A DNA stretch of 43,283 nt from Acidimicrobiales bacterium (GTDB lineage Bacteria > Actinomycetota > Acidimicrobiia > Acidimicrobiales > SZUA-35), in NCBI GenBank assembly GCA_020629695.1, contig JAHDCV010000001.1, positions 128,785-172,067 of the forward strand, in the 5' to 3' direction. The notes beneath the pieces were generated by a model that saw only the letters and a program-made list of their open reading frames with translations, did not search any database and was not told the DNA's origin. Shown piece after piece: positions 7,597 through 15,430 of this stretch. Made by a program: the position numbers and the translations under genes. Position 1 is the first letter of the stretch. Each line of letters begins with the position of its first letter.

Positions 7597-9348
7597 TCAG
7601 CCGCCACGCCGCTCCTCGAGCTCGGCCGACAACTCGAGCCAGGACGACTCGGCCGAGTCGAGTTCATCACCCACCTTCGTGAGCTCCGCACCCAGCTCGG
7701 TGAGCCGCACGTGATCGGTGACGGCACCGTCCATCTCGGCGAGCAGGGCGACTTTCCGCTTCTCGAGGCGGGCCATGGTCTTGTCGACCTGGCGGATCTC
7801 GGCCGAGATCGAACTCGTCGAACGACCCGGCGTGGCCTTGGCTCGCGTGTCGCCCTTCGCCACCCTGGCCGCCCCGGCCGACCGATTCGCACGTCGATGC
7901 TCCAGCCAGGCGGCATGCCCGCCCGGCCAGCGCCGCGCCGATCCATCGCCATCGAGCACGAGCACGTCGTTGGCGACCCGTTCGAGGAACGCACGATCGT
8001 GCGAGACGACCACGACCGCGCCCTGCCAGTCCTCGAGGAAGTCCTCGAGAGCCCGCAGCGTCTCGAGGTCGAGATCGTTCGTCGGCTCGTCGAGGAACAG
8101 CACGTTCGGCTTCGTCGCGAGCGTCGCCACCAGTTGCAGGCGGCGGCGCTCACCGCCCGACAGCAGCTCGACCGGGGACCACTGGTTGTCCTTGGTGAAC
8201 CAGAACGCCTCGGCCAACCGGGCGTCGGTCCAGTCGGGCTCCCGGTGCGGTCCGGCGATCACCTGCCGGACCCGCAACTCGGGGTCGAGCGAAGCTCCCA
8301 GCTGGTCGTGATAGGCGAACTCCACGGTGCTCCCCCAGCGGAGCTCACCGGCGGCCGGGTCGCGTCGGCGGGCGAGCGTGTCCAAGAGCGAGGTCTTGCC
8401 GGTGCCGTTCGGCCCGACGATGCCGAGGCGCTCGCGGGGGTCGAGCCGCAGTGTGAGCCCCCGCACCACGATGCGCCCGTCGGGCGCCTCGACCGACAGG
8501 TCCTCGGCTTCGATCACGACATCGCCGAGGCGGGGGGTCGGGAACTCGAAATGCAGCTCACTCGCCCGCGCCGCTCCCTCGGGTCGAGCCTCGACGAGCG
8601 CCGTCGCCGCGTCGATCCGGGCCTTCGGCTTCGACGTGCGCGCGGGCGCACCCCGCCGGAGCCACGCCAGTTCGGCGCGAGCCAGGTTCTTGCGCACGGC
8701 CTCGGCGCTCGCCGCCGAGACCTCACGCTCGGCCTTGGCCTCGAGATACCCCGCATATCCCGTGTCGTGGAGGTAGTGCTGCCCACGGTCGAGTTCGAGC
8801 ATCCGGTTCGTGACCCGATCGAGCACGTGGCGATCGTGGGAGACCAGCAGCAACCCCCCGGTGTAGGCCGCGAGCCACCCCTCCAACCAGTCGATGGCGT
8901 CGAGATCCAGGTGGTTCGTCGGCTCGTCCAGGATCAGCAGATCGCCCGGATCGACCAGGGCCCGAGCGAGCTGCACCCGACGCGCCTGGCCGCCCGACAG
9001 TGCGTCGGTCGGACGGTCGAGCAACTCGCCGAGGCCGAGTCGGGTCAGCACGGCCTCGGCCTCCCACGGAGCATCCGGAACCGCCGCCGCGACCACCCCA
9101 CGCACGGTCCCGGCCGGCACGGGATCGGCCTGGTCGACCATGACGATCCGAGCACCCTGGCCCCGCCGCAGCGAACCGGCATCGGGCTCGGTCTTGCCGG
9201 CGAGCACCCGGAGCAGCGTGGACTTGCCGGTGCCGTTGATCCCGACGATGCCGAGTCGATCGCCGGTGGAGAGGGTCAGCGAGATGCCCCGGAACAGGTC
9301 GCGTTCGGGGTGGCGCACGGTGAGATCGACCGCGTCGAGCAGGATCAT
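7597..9348 (-). CDS. ABC-F family ATP-binding protein (Uup-like)
   Basis: A 583-residue soluble protein with two ATPase domains and no membrane segment. Domain 1 has Walker A GINGTGKS (36-43), signature LSGGQARRVQLA and Walker B LLILDEPTNHLDL; domain 2 has GPNGTGKTSLL, LSGGERRRLQL and VLFLDEPTNDLDL. Between them is the linker that in ABC-F proteins contacts the ribosomal E/P site, rich in Arg and Ala (LARAELAWLRRGAPARTSKPKARID). A charged coiled-coil tail from about residue 510 (SISAEIRQVDKTMARLEKRK) resembles Uup. Family members resolve stalled ribosomes or protect them from antibiotics. Transcribed divergently from the SGNH gene 35 bases away. Confidence 0.92.
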   Translation of the reverse strand: MILLDAVDLTVRHPERDLFRGISLTLSTGDRLGIVGINGTGKSTLLRVLAGKTEPDAGSLRRGQGARIVMVDQADPVPAGTVRGVVAAAVPDAPWEAEAVLTRLGLGELLDRPTDALSGGQARRVQLARALVDPGDLLILDEPTNHLDLDAIDWLEGWLAAYTGGLLLVSHDRHVLDRVTNRMLELDRGQHYLHDTGYAGYLEAKAEREVSAASAEAVRKNLARAELAWLRRGAPARTSKPKARIDAATALVEARPEGAARASELHFEFPTPRLGDVVIEAEDLSVEAPDGRIVVRGLTLRLDPRERLGIVGPNGTGKTSLLDTLARRRDPAAGELRWGSTVEFAYHDQLGASLDPELRVRQVIAGPHREPDWTDARLAEAFWFTKDNQWSPVELLSGGERRRLQLVATLATKPNVLFLDEPTNDLDLETLRALEDFLEDWQGAVVVVSHDRAFLERVANDVLVLDGDGSARRWPGGHAAWLEHRRANRSAGAARVAKGDTRAKATPGRSTSSISAEIRQVDKTMARLEKRKVALLAEMDGAVTDHVRLTELGAELTKVGDELDSAESSWLELSAELEERRGG

Positions 9349-9383
9349 CGCCGACCCCCGTCACGGCAGGGCAGACTGGCCGG

Positions 9384-10079
9384 GTGCGGCCCGACCCACT
9401 TCCCGTCAAGTTGCCCGGGCGCGGCATTCAGCTCGCGGGGAGAGTGATCCCGGGCATCGGCCGGGTGAACCGTTCGATCCCCGACCACACCGCCTGGTGG
9501 AGTGCCCACAACGAGGCCCAGCCGCTCGGCGGGCCGACGGTGATCTCGATCGGGGACTCGACCGCGTTGGGCATCGGGGCGTCGCATCCGGACCGAGGGT
9601 ACGTGGGCCGGCTGGCCGAACGGGTCGGCCCTCGGGTCGCGACCTACAACCTCGCGATGTCGGGGGCACGAGTGCGCGACGCACTCGATCGGCAGATCCC
9701 ACAACTCGAGCGACTGCTCGACGCCGTCGAGCCGCTGGCCGTCACCTGCGGCATCGGATCCAACGACGTGTTCTGGGATCGCACCGAGGACCTCCACGAA
9801 CAACTCGACGAGCTGGTCGATCGGCTCGCGGCCACCGGTGCACCGGTGGTGGTGCTCGACATCGCCGGGCGCTCCGGCACGGCGCGGCGAGCCCGACGAC
9901 ACCTACGCGACGGCGCCGATCGTGCCGGGTTCACGATCGCCCGTGTGTGGGACTGGCCCCTGGGTGGCGTCGCCTCGACCGCCTCCGACCGGTTCCACCC
10001 GAACGACCGGGGGTACGGCCACATGGACGCGAAGCTCTGGGAAGCCGTCGGCCATCGATTCGGGGAGACGTCGGCATGA
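9384..10079 (+). CDS. SGNH/GDSL hydrolase family protein
   Basis: A 231-residue esterase-like protein. Block I is VISIGDSTALGIGA with the nucleophilic serine, block III GSNDVFW supplies the oxyanion asparagine, and block V SDRFHPNDRGY carries the catalytic Asp-His pair. The block II glycine is plausibly in YNLAMSGARV. No signal peptide or lipobox is visible, so it appears cytosolic; substrate unknown (acyl esters or acetylated sugars are common). GTG 9384 follows CAGACT by six bases (leaderless pattern). Its stop overlaps the DUF3097 ATG as ATGA, so the two are translationally coupled and probably co-regulated. Confidence 0.87.
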   Translation: MRPDPLPVKLPGRGIQLAGRVIPGIGRVNRSIPDHTAWWSAHNEAQPLGGPTVISIGDSTALGIGASHPDRGYVGRLAERVGPRVATYNLAMSGARVRDALDRQIPQLERLLDAVEPLAVTCGIGSNDVFWDRTEDLHEQLDELVDRLAATGAPVVVLDIAGRSGTARRARRHLRDGADRAGFTIARVWDWPLGGVASTASDRFHPNDRGYGHMDAKLWEAVGHRFGETSA

Positions 10080-10930
10080 CCGAGCGCCGCCCCCGACGAC
10101 CCGGCGCCCTCCCGGACAAGATCGATCTCGATGCACCCCGTCGTCGTCGCCCGACCTACCCGGATCATCCGGCGACGCCCGGACTCCGCGTCCGGCATCG
10201 CAGCTCGGGCACCACCGGCACGGTCCGGCGGTTCCGAGCCTCCCACGTCGAGATCGAGACCCGATCGGGCCGGATCGAACTGCTGCCCATCTCGCCGGGG
10301 GCCTTCGAGGTCGCCGGTGCCGACCGTCGCCCCATGGCGGTGTCGCTCGTCGCTCCTCCGAAGGCCAGCCCGAAGTCGACCACGATCACCGCCTCGGGCT
10401 CGGTCTCGGCCGGCGAGACCGCCGCCCGCGTGGCCCGCGCCTCACGGATCCTCGTGGAGGGTCGCCACGACGCCGAACTGGTCGAGAAGGTGTGGGGCGC
10501 CGACCTCCGTGTGGAGGGCGTGGTGGTCGAACCGTTGCACGGCGCCGACGATCTGGCCTCGGTCGTCCGCACCTTCGGTCCTCGCCCGGGCCGGAGGCTG
10601 GGGATCCTGCTCGACCACCTCGTGGACGGATCGAAGGAGTCCCGGATCGCCGCCGGGGTCGATCACCCCGACGTGCTGATCACCGGCCACCGCTACGTCG
10701 ACATCTGGCAGGCCGTTCGACCGGCCGCGGTCGGCATCCCGGCCTGGCCGGTGATCCCGAAGGGTCAGGACTGGAAGCGCGGTGTACTGCGGGAGCTGGG
10801 GGTGAACGTCGAGCCGGGCCAGTTCTGGCAGGCGTTGCTCGGCCGGGTCGGGACCTACGCCGACCTCGAGGCGGACCTCGTCGGCGCGGTCGAACAGCTC
10901 ATCGACTTCGTTGCACCCCCGGAACCGTGA
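10076..10930 (+). CDS. DUF3097 family protein, possible TOPRIM-like nuclease
   Basis: A 284-residue actinobacterial DUF3097-type protein. The basic N-terminus (to about residue 40) precedes a small SH3-like stretch (GTTGTVRRFRASHVEIETRSG). The central part reads RILVEGRHDAELVEKVWG with E128, then VVVEPLHGADDL, then LGILLDHLVDGSKE with D180 and D184; this order of Glu, strand, helix and acidic loop resembles TOPRIM domains such as RNase M5, although the acidic pair is D-x3-D rather than D-x-D. Function is not established. Start ATG 10076 overlaps the SGNH stop. Its 3' end overlaps the convergent GGDEF-EAL gene by 32 bases. Confidence 0.85.
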   Translation: MTERRPRRPGALPDKIDLDAPRRRRPTYPDHPATPGLRVRHRSSGTTGTVRRFRASHVEIETRSGRIELLPISPGAFEVAGADRRPMAVSLVAPPKASPKSTTITASGSVSAGETAARVARASRILVEGRHDAELVEKVWGADLRVEGVVVEPLHGADDLASVVRTFGPRPGRRLGILLDHLVDGSKESRIAAGVDHPDVLITGHRYVDIWQAVRPAAVGIPAWPVIPKGQDWKRGVLRELGVNVEPGQFWQALLGRVGTYADLEADLVGAVEQLIDFVAPPEP

Positions 10931-12515
10931 GCGACGGCGGCGGGCCGGCCGGTTGCGGTGCGTGCTGGGCCTGGCCCGCTTCGTTGCGGAACCATGCGGC
11001 GGGGTTGATCTTGTCCGACGGCACGGGCGGGTTGAACAGGTAGCCCTGCTGGATGTCGACCCCGAGCTCCATGAGCTGGCGTGCCTGCTCCGGGGTCTCC
11101 ACGCCCTCTGCGACCACGGTGAGGCCGAGGGCGGTGGCCATCGAGACGATCGCGTCGATGATCGCGGTGTTCACCGCACCGTTGCGCATGTCGTGCACGA
11201 AGGACTTGTCGATCTTGAGGGACTCGACCATGTCGAACTGCTTGATGTAGCTGAGCGATGACTGGCCGGTGCCGAAGTCGTCGATCGCCAACCGCACACC
11301 GAGTGCCCGGAGCTCGCGCAACACGTTGAGGCCGTCGAGATGGTCGACGATCACGTCCTCGGTGATCTCGAGCGTGAGCTGCGAGGGCGGCAGACCCGAC
11401 CAGCTCAACACCTCCGAGACGAGGAAGGGGAAGGTGTTGTCGAGCAGCTGCTGCTCGGCGACGTTCACTCCGATACGGACGTTGCGAGCACCGGGATTCT
11501 GGTGATTCCACACGGCGAGCTGGGCGCAGGCCTCGCGGAGCACCAGCTCGCCGAGGCGGGCCATCATGGCGGCCTCCTCGGCGACGGGCAGGAACGCCCC
11601 CGGGCCGAGCAGACCACGGGTCGGGTGGTTCCACCGGATCAAGGCCTCGAACGACGAGAGCTTCTGGGTCCGCACGTTCACGAGCGGCTGGTAGTGGACC
11701 ACGAACTGGCTCTCGGAGAACGCCGAGGTGAGGTCCCGCTCGGTGTCGAGGCGGACGACGGCCGCCTTGCGCTGCTCGTCGTCGAAGATCGCATACCCCG
11801 ACTTGGCCTTCTTGGCCTTGTACATCGCGGCATCGGCGTCACGGACGAGATCCTCGGCCGTACGCACGTCGCCGGGCCGGGAGACCGCGATGCCGATCGA
11901 GGTCGACATCACCTGCGAGCCACCTCGGAGCGAGATCGGTTCGTTGAAGGCCTTGAGGATCGACTTGGCGACGGCCGTCACCGAGGCCTCCGAGATCAAG
12001 TCGCGGCACACGACGACGAACTCGTCACCACCGAACCGGCCGACGATGTCGGAGGACCGCACGGTCTTCTCCAGTCGGGCCGCGATGATCCGCAGCAGCT
12101 CGTCGCCGGCGTCGTGGCCCATGGAGTCGTTGATGACCTTGAAGCGGTCGAGGTCGAGGAAGAGCACGCCGACGACCGTGTCGGAGGTCTTGGCCCGGTC
12201 GATCGACTCGCCGAGCTCGCGGAACAGACCGATCCGATTCGTCAGTCCGGTCAACGTGTCGTGGTTCGCCTGGTGCTCGGTCTCCGCGAGATAGCGATGG
12301 TCGTGGCGGGACCGCCATGCGATGACCAGGGCCGCCAGTGTGGCGGCCGCAGCCGTGGCCAGAGACGCTGCGAGGCGTTCGGTCACCGATCCACTGTCGG
12401 AGAAGATGGACACGACGAGCGTCCAGAGGAGCGCGCCGGCCACACCGCCGGCCAGGACCCACATCGGTCCGCGCAGCTCAGATCGCCCGTTCGTCATCAC
12501 CTGTACTAACGGCAC
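10899..12515 (-). CDS. GGDEF-EAL cyclic-di-GMP signalling protein
   Basis: A 538-residue membrane protein with two predicted N-terminal helices (about 17-38 and 48-67) and a very short outside loop. The GGDEF domain has an intact active site GGDEF (162-166) and an RSSD inhibitory I-site five residues before it. The EAL domain is also intact by motif: FEALIRW (290-292), EITED, IDDFGTGQSSLSY, LKIDKSFV, EGVET and QGYLF. Both synthesis and hydrolysis of c-di-GMP are therefore possible. No sensory domain is recognised. GTG 12515 is used; ATG 12497 is an alternative start. Regulation of the balance cannot be read from sequence. Confidence 0.92.
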   Translation of the reverse strand: MPLVQVMTNGRSELRGPMWVLAGGVAGALLWTLVVSIFSDSGSVTERLAASLATAAAATLAALVIAWRSRHDHRYLAETEHQANHDTLTGLTNRIGLFRELGESIDRAKTSDTVVGVLFLDLDRFKVINDSMGHDAGDELLRIIAARLEKTVRSSDIVGRFGGDEFVVVCRDLISEASVTAVAKSILKAFNEPISLRGGSQVMSTSIGIAVSRPGDVRTAEDLVRDADAAMYKAKKAKSGYAIFDDEQRKAAVVRLDTERDLTSAFSESQFVVHYQPLVNVRTQKLSSFEALIRWNHPTRGLLGPGAFLPVAEEAAMMARLGELVLREACAQLAVWNHQNPGARNVRIGVNVAEQQLLDNTFPFLVSEVLSWSGLPPSQLTLEITEDVIVDHLDGLNVLRELRALGVRLAIDDFGTGQSSLSYIKQFDMVESLKIDKSFVHDMRNGAVNTAIIDAIVSMATALGLTVVAEGVETPEQARQLMELGVDIQQGYLFNPPVPSDKINPAAWFRNEAGQAQHAPQPAGPPPSLTVPGVQRSR

Positions 12516-12598
12516 GCGGAGCCGGAATGTGAGACCTAATCCGCGGCGGTCGAATCACCTCTCGGCGGGGGCTCAGGACCTCGCTCATCGTGCCGATG

Positions 12599-13384
12599 AT
12601 GGACACAGACATGTCCTCTGCCCCTCACCACCGCCCGGACCTCGATGTGTCCCGACACTCCCTCCTCGGCGAAGGCTTCCAGCGCCTCGCCCGTGGACTC
12701 GGGCCGTTCATCGATCCCCGCATGGCGGAGTACTTCGACGATGCCGACACCTGGACCGACCTCGCGGCGGATCGGATGGGGCGGGGCGTCGAGCCGGGGA
12801 CGTCGGATCCGCTGTTCCAGCTGCTCGTGCTCCGGCGGTTCTGGGGGCCGGTCTTCGCCGAGCACTTCCGCGACGATCTCCGGCCACTCATCGGCCAGCT
12901 GATCGAAGCCAGGAACCTGTGGGCGCACTTCTCGCTTCCCGACGACCCGGACTATCTCGACCGCATCCTGCTCGGGCTGGAACGCCTGTTGGCCCCGGTC
13001 GAGCCCGAGGGTGCGTCGGAGTTGCGGTCGTTGCGTTCCCGGTTGCGGGATCCCGCAGCCGACGACTCGGCGCCGCCGGATCTGCCCGCCGATCACGACG
13101 GTCCCGACCTGGAAGCGCAGCTCTCCGAGACCGAGATGGCCTTCGAACGTCTCCAGGACGAACACATGAGCCTGGCCCGCCAGCTCGAGCATCGGCGGAT
13201 GTCGGAGGCCGGAGCCAAGCTCCAACTCACCGCGGCCGAACAGCGCCTGCTCGAACTCCAGGCACGTTCGGCGGCGCTCGAGGAACAACTCGTCACCTCC
13301 GACATGAGCCGGGACCGGCTCGAGTGGCTCTTCGTCTCCTTCCTCGCCGTGCTCCTGCTCGTCATGGCGCTCGCCGTCACCTGA
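12599..13384 (+). CDS. Swt1-type HEPN domain protein with coiled coil and C-terminal membrane anchor
   Basis: A 261-residue protein with three parts. Residues about 25-115 look like a Swt1-like HEPN domain: FIDPRMAEYFDDADTW, SDPLFQLLVLRRFWGPVF and the R-x4-H signature in ARNLWAHF (R105 to H110), the catalytic pair of HEPN ribonucleases. Residues about 155-235 form a long Gln/Glu/Leu-rich coiled coil. The last 20 residues (WLFVSFLAVLLLVMALAVT) form a single helix reaching the C-terminus, a tail anchor. ATG 12599 is chosen because CATCGT precedes it by seven bases; GTG 12590 and ATG 12596 are in frame. No antitoxin or ATPase partner is adjacent. RNase activity is inference. Confidence 0.75.
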   Translation: MDTDMSSAPHHRPDLDVSRHSLLGEGFQRLARGLGPFIDPRMAEYFDDADTWTDLAADRMGRGVEPGTSDPLFQLLVLRRFWGPVFAEHFRDDLRPLIGQLIEARNLWAHFSLPDDPDYLDRILLGLERLLAPVEPEGASELRSLRSRLRDPAADDSAPPDLPADHDGPDLEAQLSETEMAFERLQDEHMSLARQLEHRRMSEAGAKLQLTAAEQRLLELQARSAALEEQLVTSDMSRDRLEWLFVSFLAVLLLVMALAVT

Positions 13385-13420
13385 CGGGCACCCGACGGGC
13401 GTGGCGGCGCACGGCTGCCG

Positions 13421-13426
13421 TAGGGT
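13421..13426 (+). promoter_or_regulatory. -10 hexamer of the SDR gene
   Basis: TAGGGT is seven bases before ATG 13434, with no Shine-Dalgarno; leaderless pattern. Confidence 0.5.
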
Positions 13427-13433
13427 CGTCGGC

Positions 13434-14204
13434 ATGGAGATGCGACTCGACGGACAGACGGCGCTCATCACGGGAGGATCCCGCGGCATCGGCAAGGCCA
13501 TCGCCGAGAGCTTCGCCCACGCCGGTGCCTCGATCATGCTGGTGTCCCGCAAACCCGAGGGTCTCGAGGCCGCCGCGGCCGAACTCATCGAGGCGACCGG
13601 CGCCGACGTCGCGTGGCACGCGGGCAACACCGGCGACATCGCCGTTGCCGAGGCGGCCTGCGACGCCACGATCGAACGGTTCGGCTCAATCGACATCCTG
13701 GTCAACAACGCCGCGACGAACCCCTACGCCGGGCCGACCATCGACGTCGACCTCCCTCGTTGGGACAAGACCATCCAGGTGAACCTCACCGCGCCGATGT
13801 TCTGGACCCAGACGGCCTGGCGGCGGTGGATGAAGGACCACGGCGGCAACATCATCAACATCTCCTCGGTCGGCGGCCTCACGACCAATCCCGTGATCGG
13901 CGTCTACGACATGACGAAGTCCGCGCTGATCCACCTGACCGAGCAACTCGCAGCCGAACTCGCCCCCACCGCACGGGTCAACGCGATCTGTCCCGGCCTC
14001 GTCAAGACCGACTTCGCCCGGTTGTTGTGGGAGGGCGAGTCGGGCGACCGGGTGGCGCAGAGCTACCCGATGAAACGCCTCGGTGAGGTCACCGACATCG
14101 CCAACGCCGCGCTCTACCTCGCGTCGGACGCCAGCTCCTGGATGACCGGACAGCACCTCGTGCTCGACGGCGGTGGCCAGGTGGCGTTCTCCTCGGTCGG
14201 CTGA
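13434..14204 (+). CDS. SDR family NAD(P)-dependent oxidoreductase
   Basis: A 256-residue classical short-chain dehydrogenase/reductase. The Rossmann cofactor loop is TGGSRGIG (13-20), the NNAA structural motif is at 91-94, the catalytic serine is in NISSVGG (S144/S145) and the active-site pair is Y158 and K162 in YDMTKSA. An arginine follows the TGGS loop and there is no acidic residue at the end of strand 2 (VSRKPEG), which favours NADP(H). The C-terminus LASDASSWMTGQHLVLDGGG is standard. The substrate cannot be assigned. It is followed after seven bases by the site-2 protease gene, with a hairpin joining the two. Confidence 0.92.
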   Translation: MEMRLDGQTALITGGSRGIGKAIAESFAHAGASIMLVSRKPEGLEAAAAELIEATGADVAWHAGNTGDIAVAEAACDATIERFGSIDILVNNAATNPYAGPTIDVDLPRWDKTIQVNLTAPMFWTQTAWRRWMKDHGGNIINISSVGGLTTNPVIGVYDMTKSALIHLTEQLAAELAPTARVNAICPGLVKTDFARLLWEGESGDRVAQSYPMKRLGEVTDIANAALYLASDASSWMTGQHLVLDGGGQVAFSSVG

Positions 14205-14211
14205 ACCGAGG
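14191..14211 (+). promoter_or_regulatory. Hairpin bridging the SDR stop and protease start
   Basis: CCTCGGT (14191-14197) and ACCGAGG (14205-14211) are perfect complements; the SDR stop codon lies in the seven-base loop and ATG 14212 starts directly after the stem. A ribosome finishing the SDR gene would melt the stem and expose the next start, so coupling is a reasonable inference. Confidence 0.45.
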
Positions 14212-15387
14212 ATGCGCATCCCCTCGATCCGCCTGGCGCGAGTGGCCGGCATTCCCATCCGGGCCGACCTCGGTGTCGCACTGCTCGCCGTCGTCGTCGC
14301 GGTCGGGCTGGCCAACCAGCTCCTGCCGCTCGCGTTTCCCGGGCGCGCCGGATGGGTGCACACGACCGCATCGATCGGCGGCGCCATCGGCCTGGTCGGA
14401 TCGATCCTCCTCCACGAGATCGGGCACGCCGTCGCGGCGCGCCGCAACGGGATCGGGGTGCGGGGGATCACGCTCTGGGTCCTGGGGGGACAGGCCGAGC
14501 TGGACCGTCTCTGCGACACACCGAGGGCCGAGTTCCAGGTCGCCGCCGCCGGACCGGCCGCGAACGGTGCGCTCGCAGCGCTGCTGTCGGTCAGCGGATG
14601 GTGGATCCACAGCCTGACCGGCGCACGGATCGGACCGGGGGTGCTCGGCTGGCTCGCGATCATGAACCTCGTGATCGCGATCTCGAACCTCATCCCGGTC
14701 GCCCCACTCGACGGCGGCCGCATCCTCACCGCCTGGCTGTGGGCGCGTCGGGGCGACGCCGAGACCGCCCGGATCCTGACCGCACGCCTCGGCCTCGTGG
14801 CCGGCGGTTCCCTGGCCCTCGCCGCGATCGCGTGGCTGTTCGCCGATCCGACGAACCTGAACGCGTGGATCCTGCTCGTCACGGGAGGTTTCATCGTGCC
14901 CGGTGCACGCATGGAGCTGGCGGCCGCCGTCATCCGCCGACGCCTGGCGACGACGGTCGTCGCCTCGGTGATGAGTCCTCTGCCGCCGCCCGTCACGGTC
15001 GGCACGCTCGCGACGGCCATCGGCGCCGGCCCACCCTCCGACGCCGTCGTCGGCGTCACCCGATGGACCCACGAACCCGTCGGGTGGGTCACCACCTCGA
15101 AGGCCCGTCGACTGCCCGCTCCGGCCGCGGCGATGACCACCGCCGAGGCGCTCATGACCCCGGAACGAGAGCTCGCCCGTGTCCGGGCCGACGAGTCGCT
15201 CCGTGCGGTCGTCGACCGGCTCGATCTGTTCGGCCCCGAGGCCTTCGTCGGCCGCGACGACCCGATCGTCGTGGAGGACTGGGAGGGTCGCCGCGTCGGT
15301 GGGCTCACCCCCGGGGCGATCGCCCCGCTGCTGAGCCCGCCGAACTGGTGGGGACACACCGTGGTGGCACGGTCCGACGCCGGCTGA
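14212..15387 (+). CDS. Site-2 protease family (M50) intramembrane metalloprotease
   Basis: A 391-residue multi-pass membrane zinc protease. The HExxH motif is HEIGH (H68, E69, H72) inside a transmembrane helix and the third ligand is D167 in NLIPVAPLDGGRI. At least five hydrophobic segments are seen before residue 250. Instead of a PDZ domain it has a C-terminal cytosolic region (about 255-391) with weak CBS-like character (MTTAEALMTPERELARVRADESLRAVVDRL), as in the Rip3-like/SpoIVFB group. Such enzymes cut anti-sigma factors or other membrane proteins; no anti-sigma gene is nearby. Translational coupling to the SDR gene is suggested by the hairpin at its start. Confidence 0.9.
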   Translation: MRIPSIRLARVAGIPIRADLGVALLAVVVAVGLANQLLPLAFPGRAGWVHTTASIGGAIGLVGSILLHEIGHAVAARRNGIGVRGITLWVLGGQAELDRLCDTPRAEFQVAAAGPAANGALAALLSVSGWWIHSLTGARIGPGVLGWLAIMNLVIAISNLIPVAPLDGGRILTAWLWARRGDAETARILTARLGLVAGGSLALAAIAWLFADPTNLNAWILLVTGGFIVPGARMELAAAVIRRRLATTVVASVMSPLPPPVTVGTLATAIGAGPPSDAVVGVTRWTHEPVGWVTTSKARRLPAPAAAMTTAEALMTPERELARVRADESLRAVVDRLDLFGPEAFVGRDDPIVVEDWEGRRVGGLTPGAIAPLLSPPNWWGHTVVARSDAG

Positions 15388-15417
15388 ACATCCCCGGGTC
15401 CACCGATGCCCCGTGAC

Positions 15418-15423
15418 TAGCGT
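15418..15423 (+). promoter_or_regulatory. -10 hexamer of the AI-2E transporter gene
   Basis: TAGCGT is seven bases before GTG 15431; this spacing is the reason for choosing that start over GTG 15413. Confidence 0.5.
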
Positions 15424-15430
15424 CGGGGGC

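Noticed and set aside
12599-14204. HEPN protein and SDR considered as a toxin-antitoxin pair
   Set aside because: The SDR has its own -10 and a full classical enzyme sequence, with no nucleotidyltransferase (MNT) or other known antitoxin fold.
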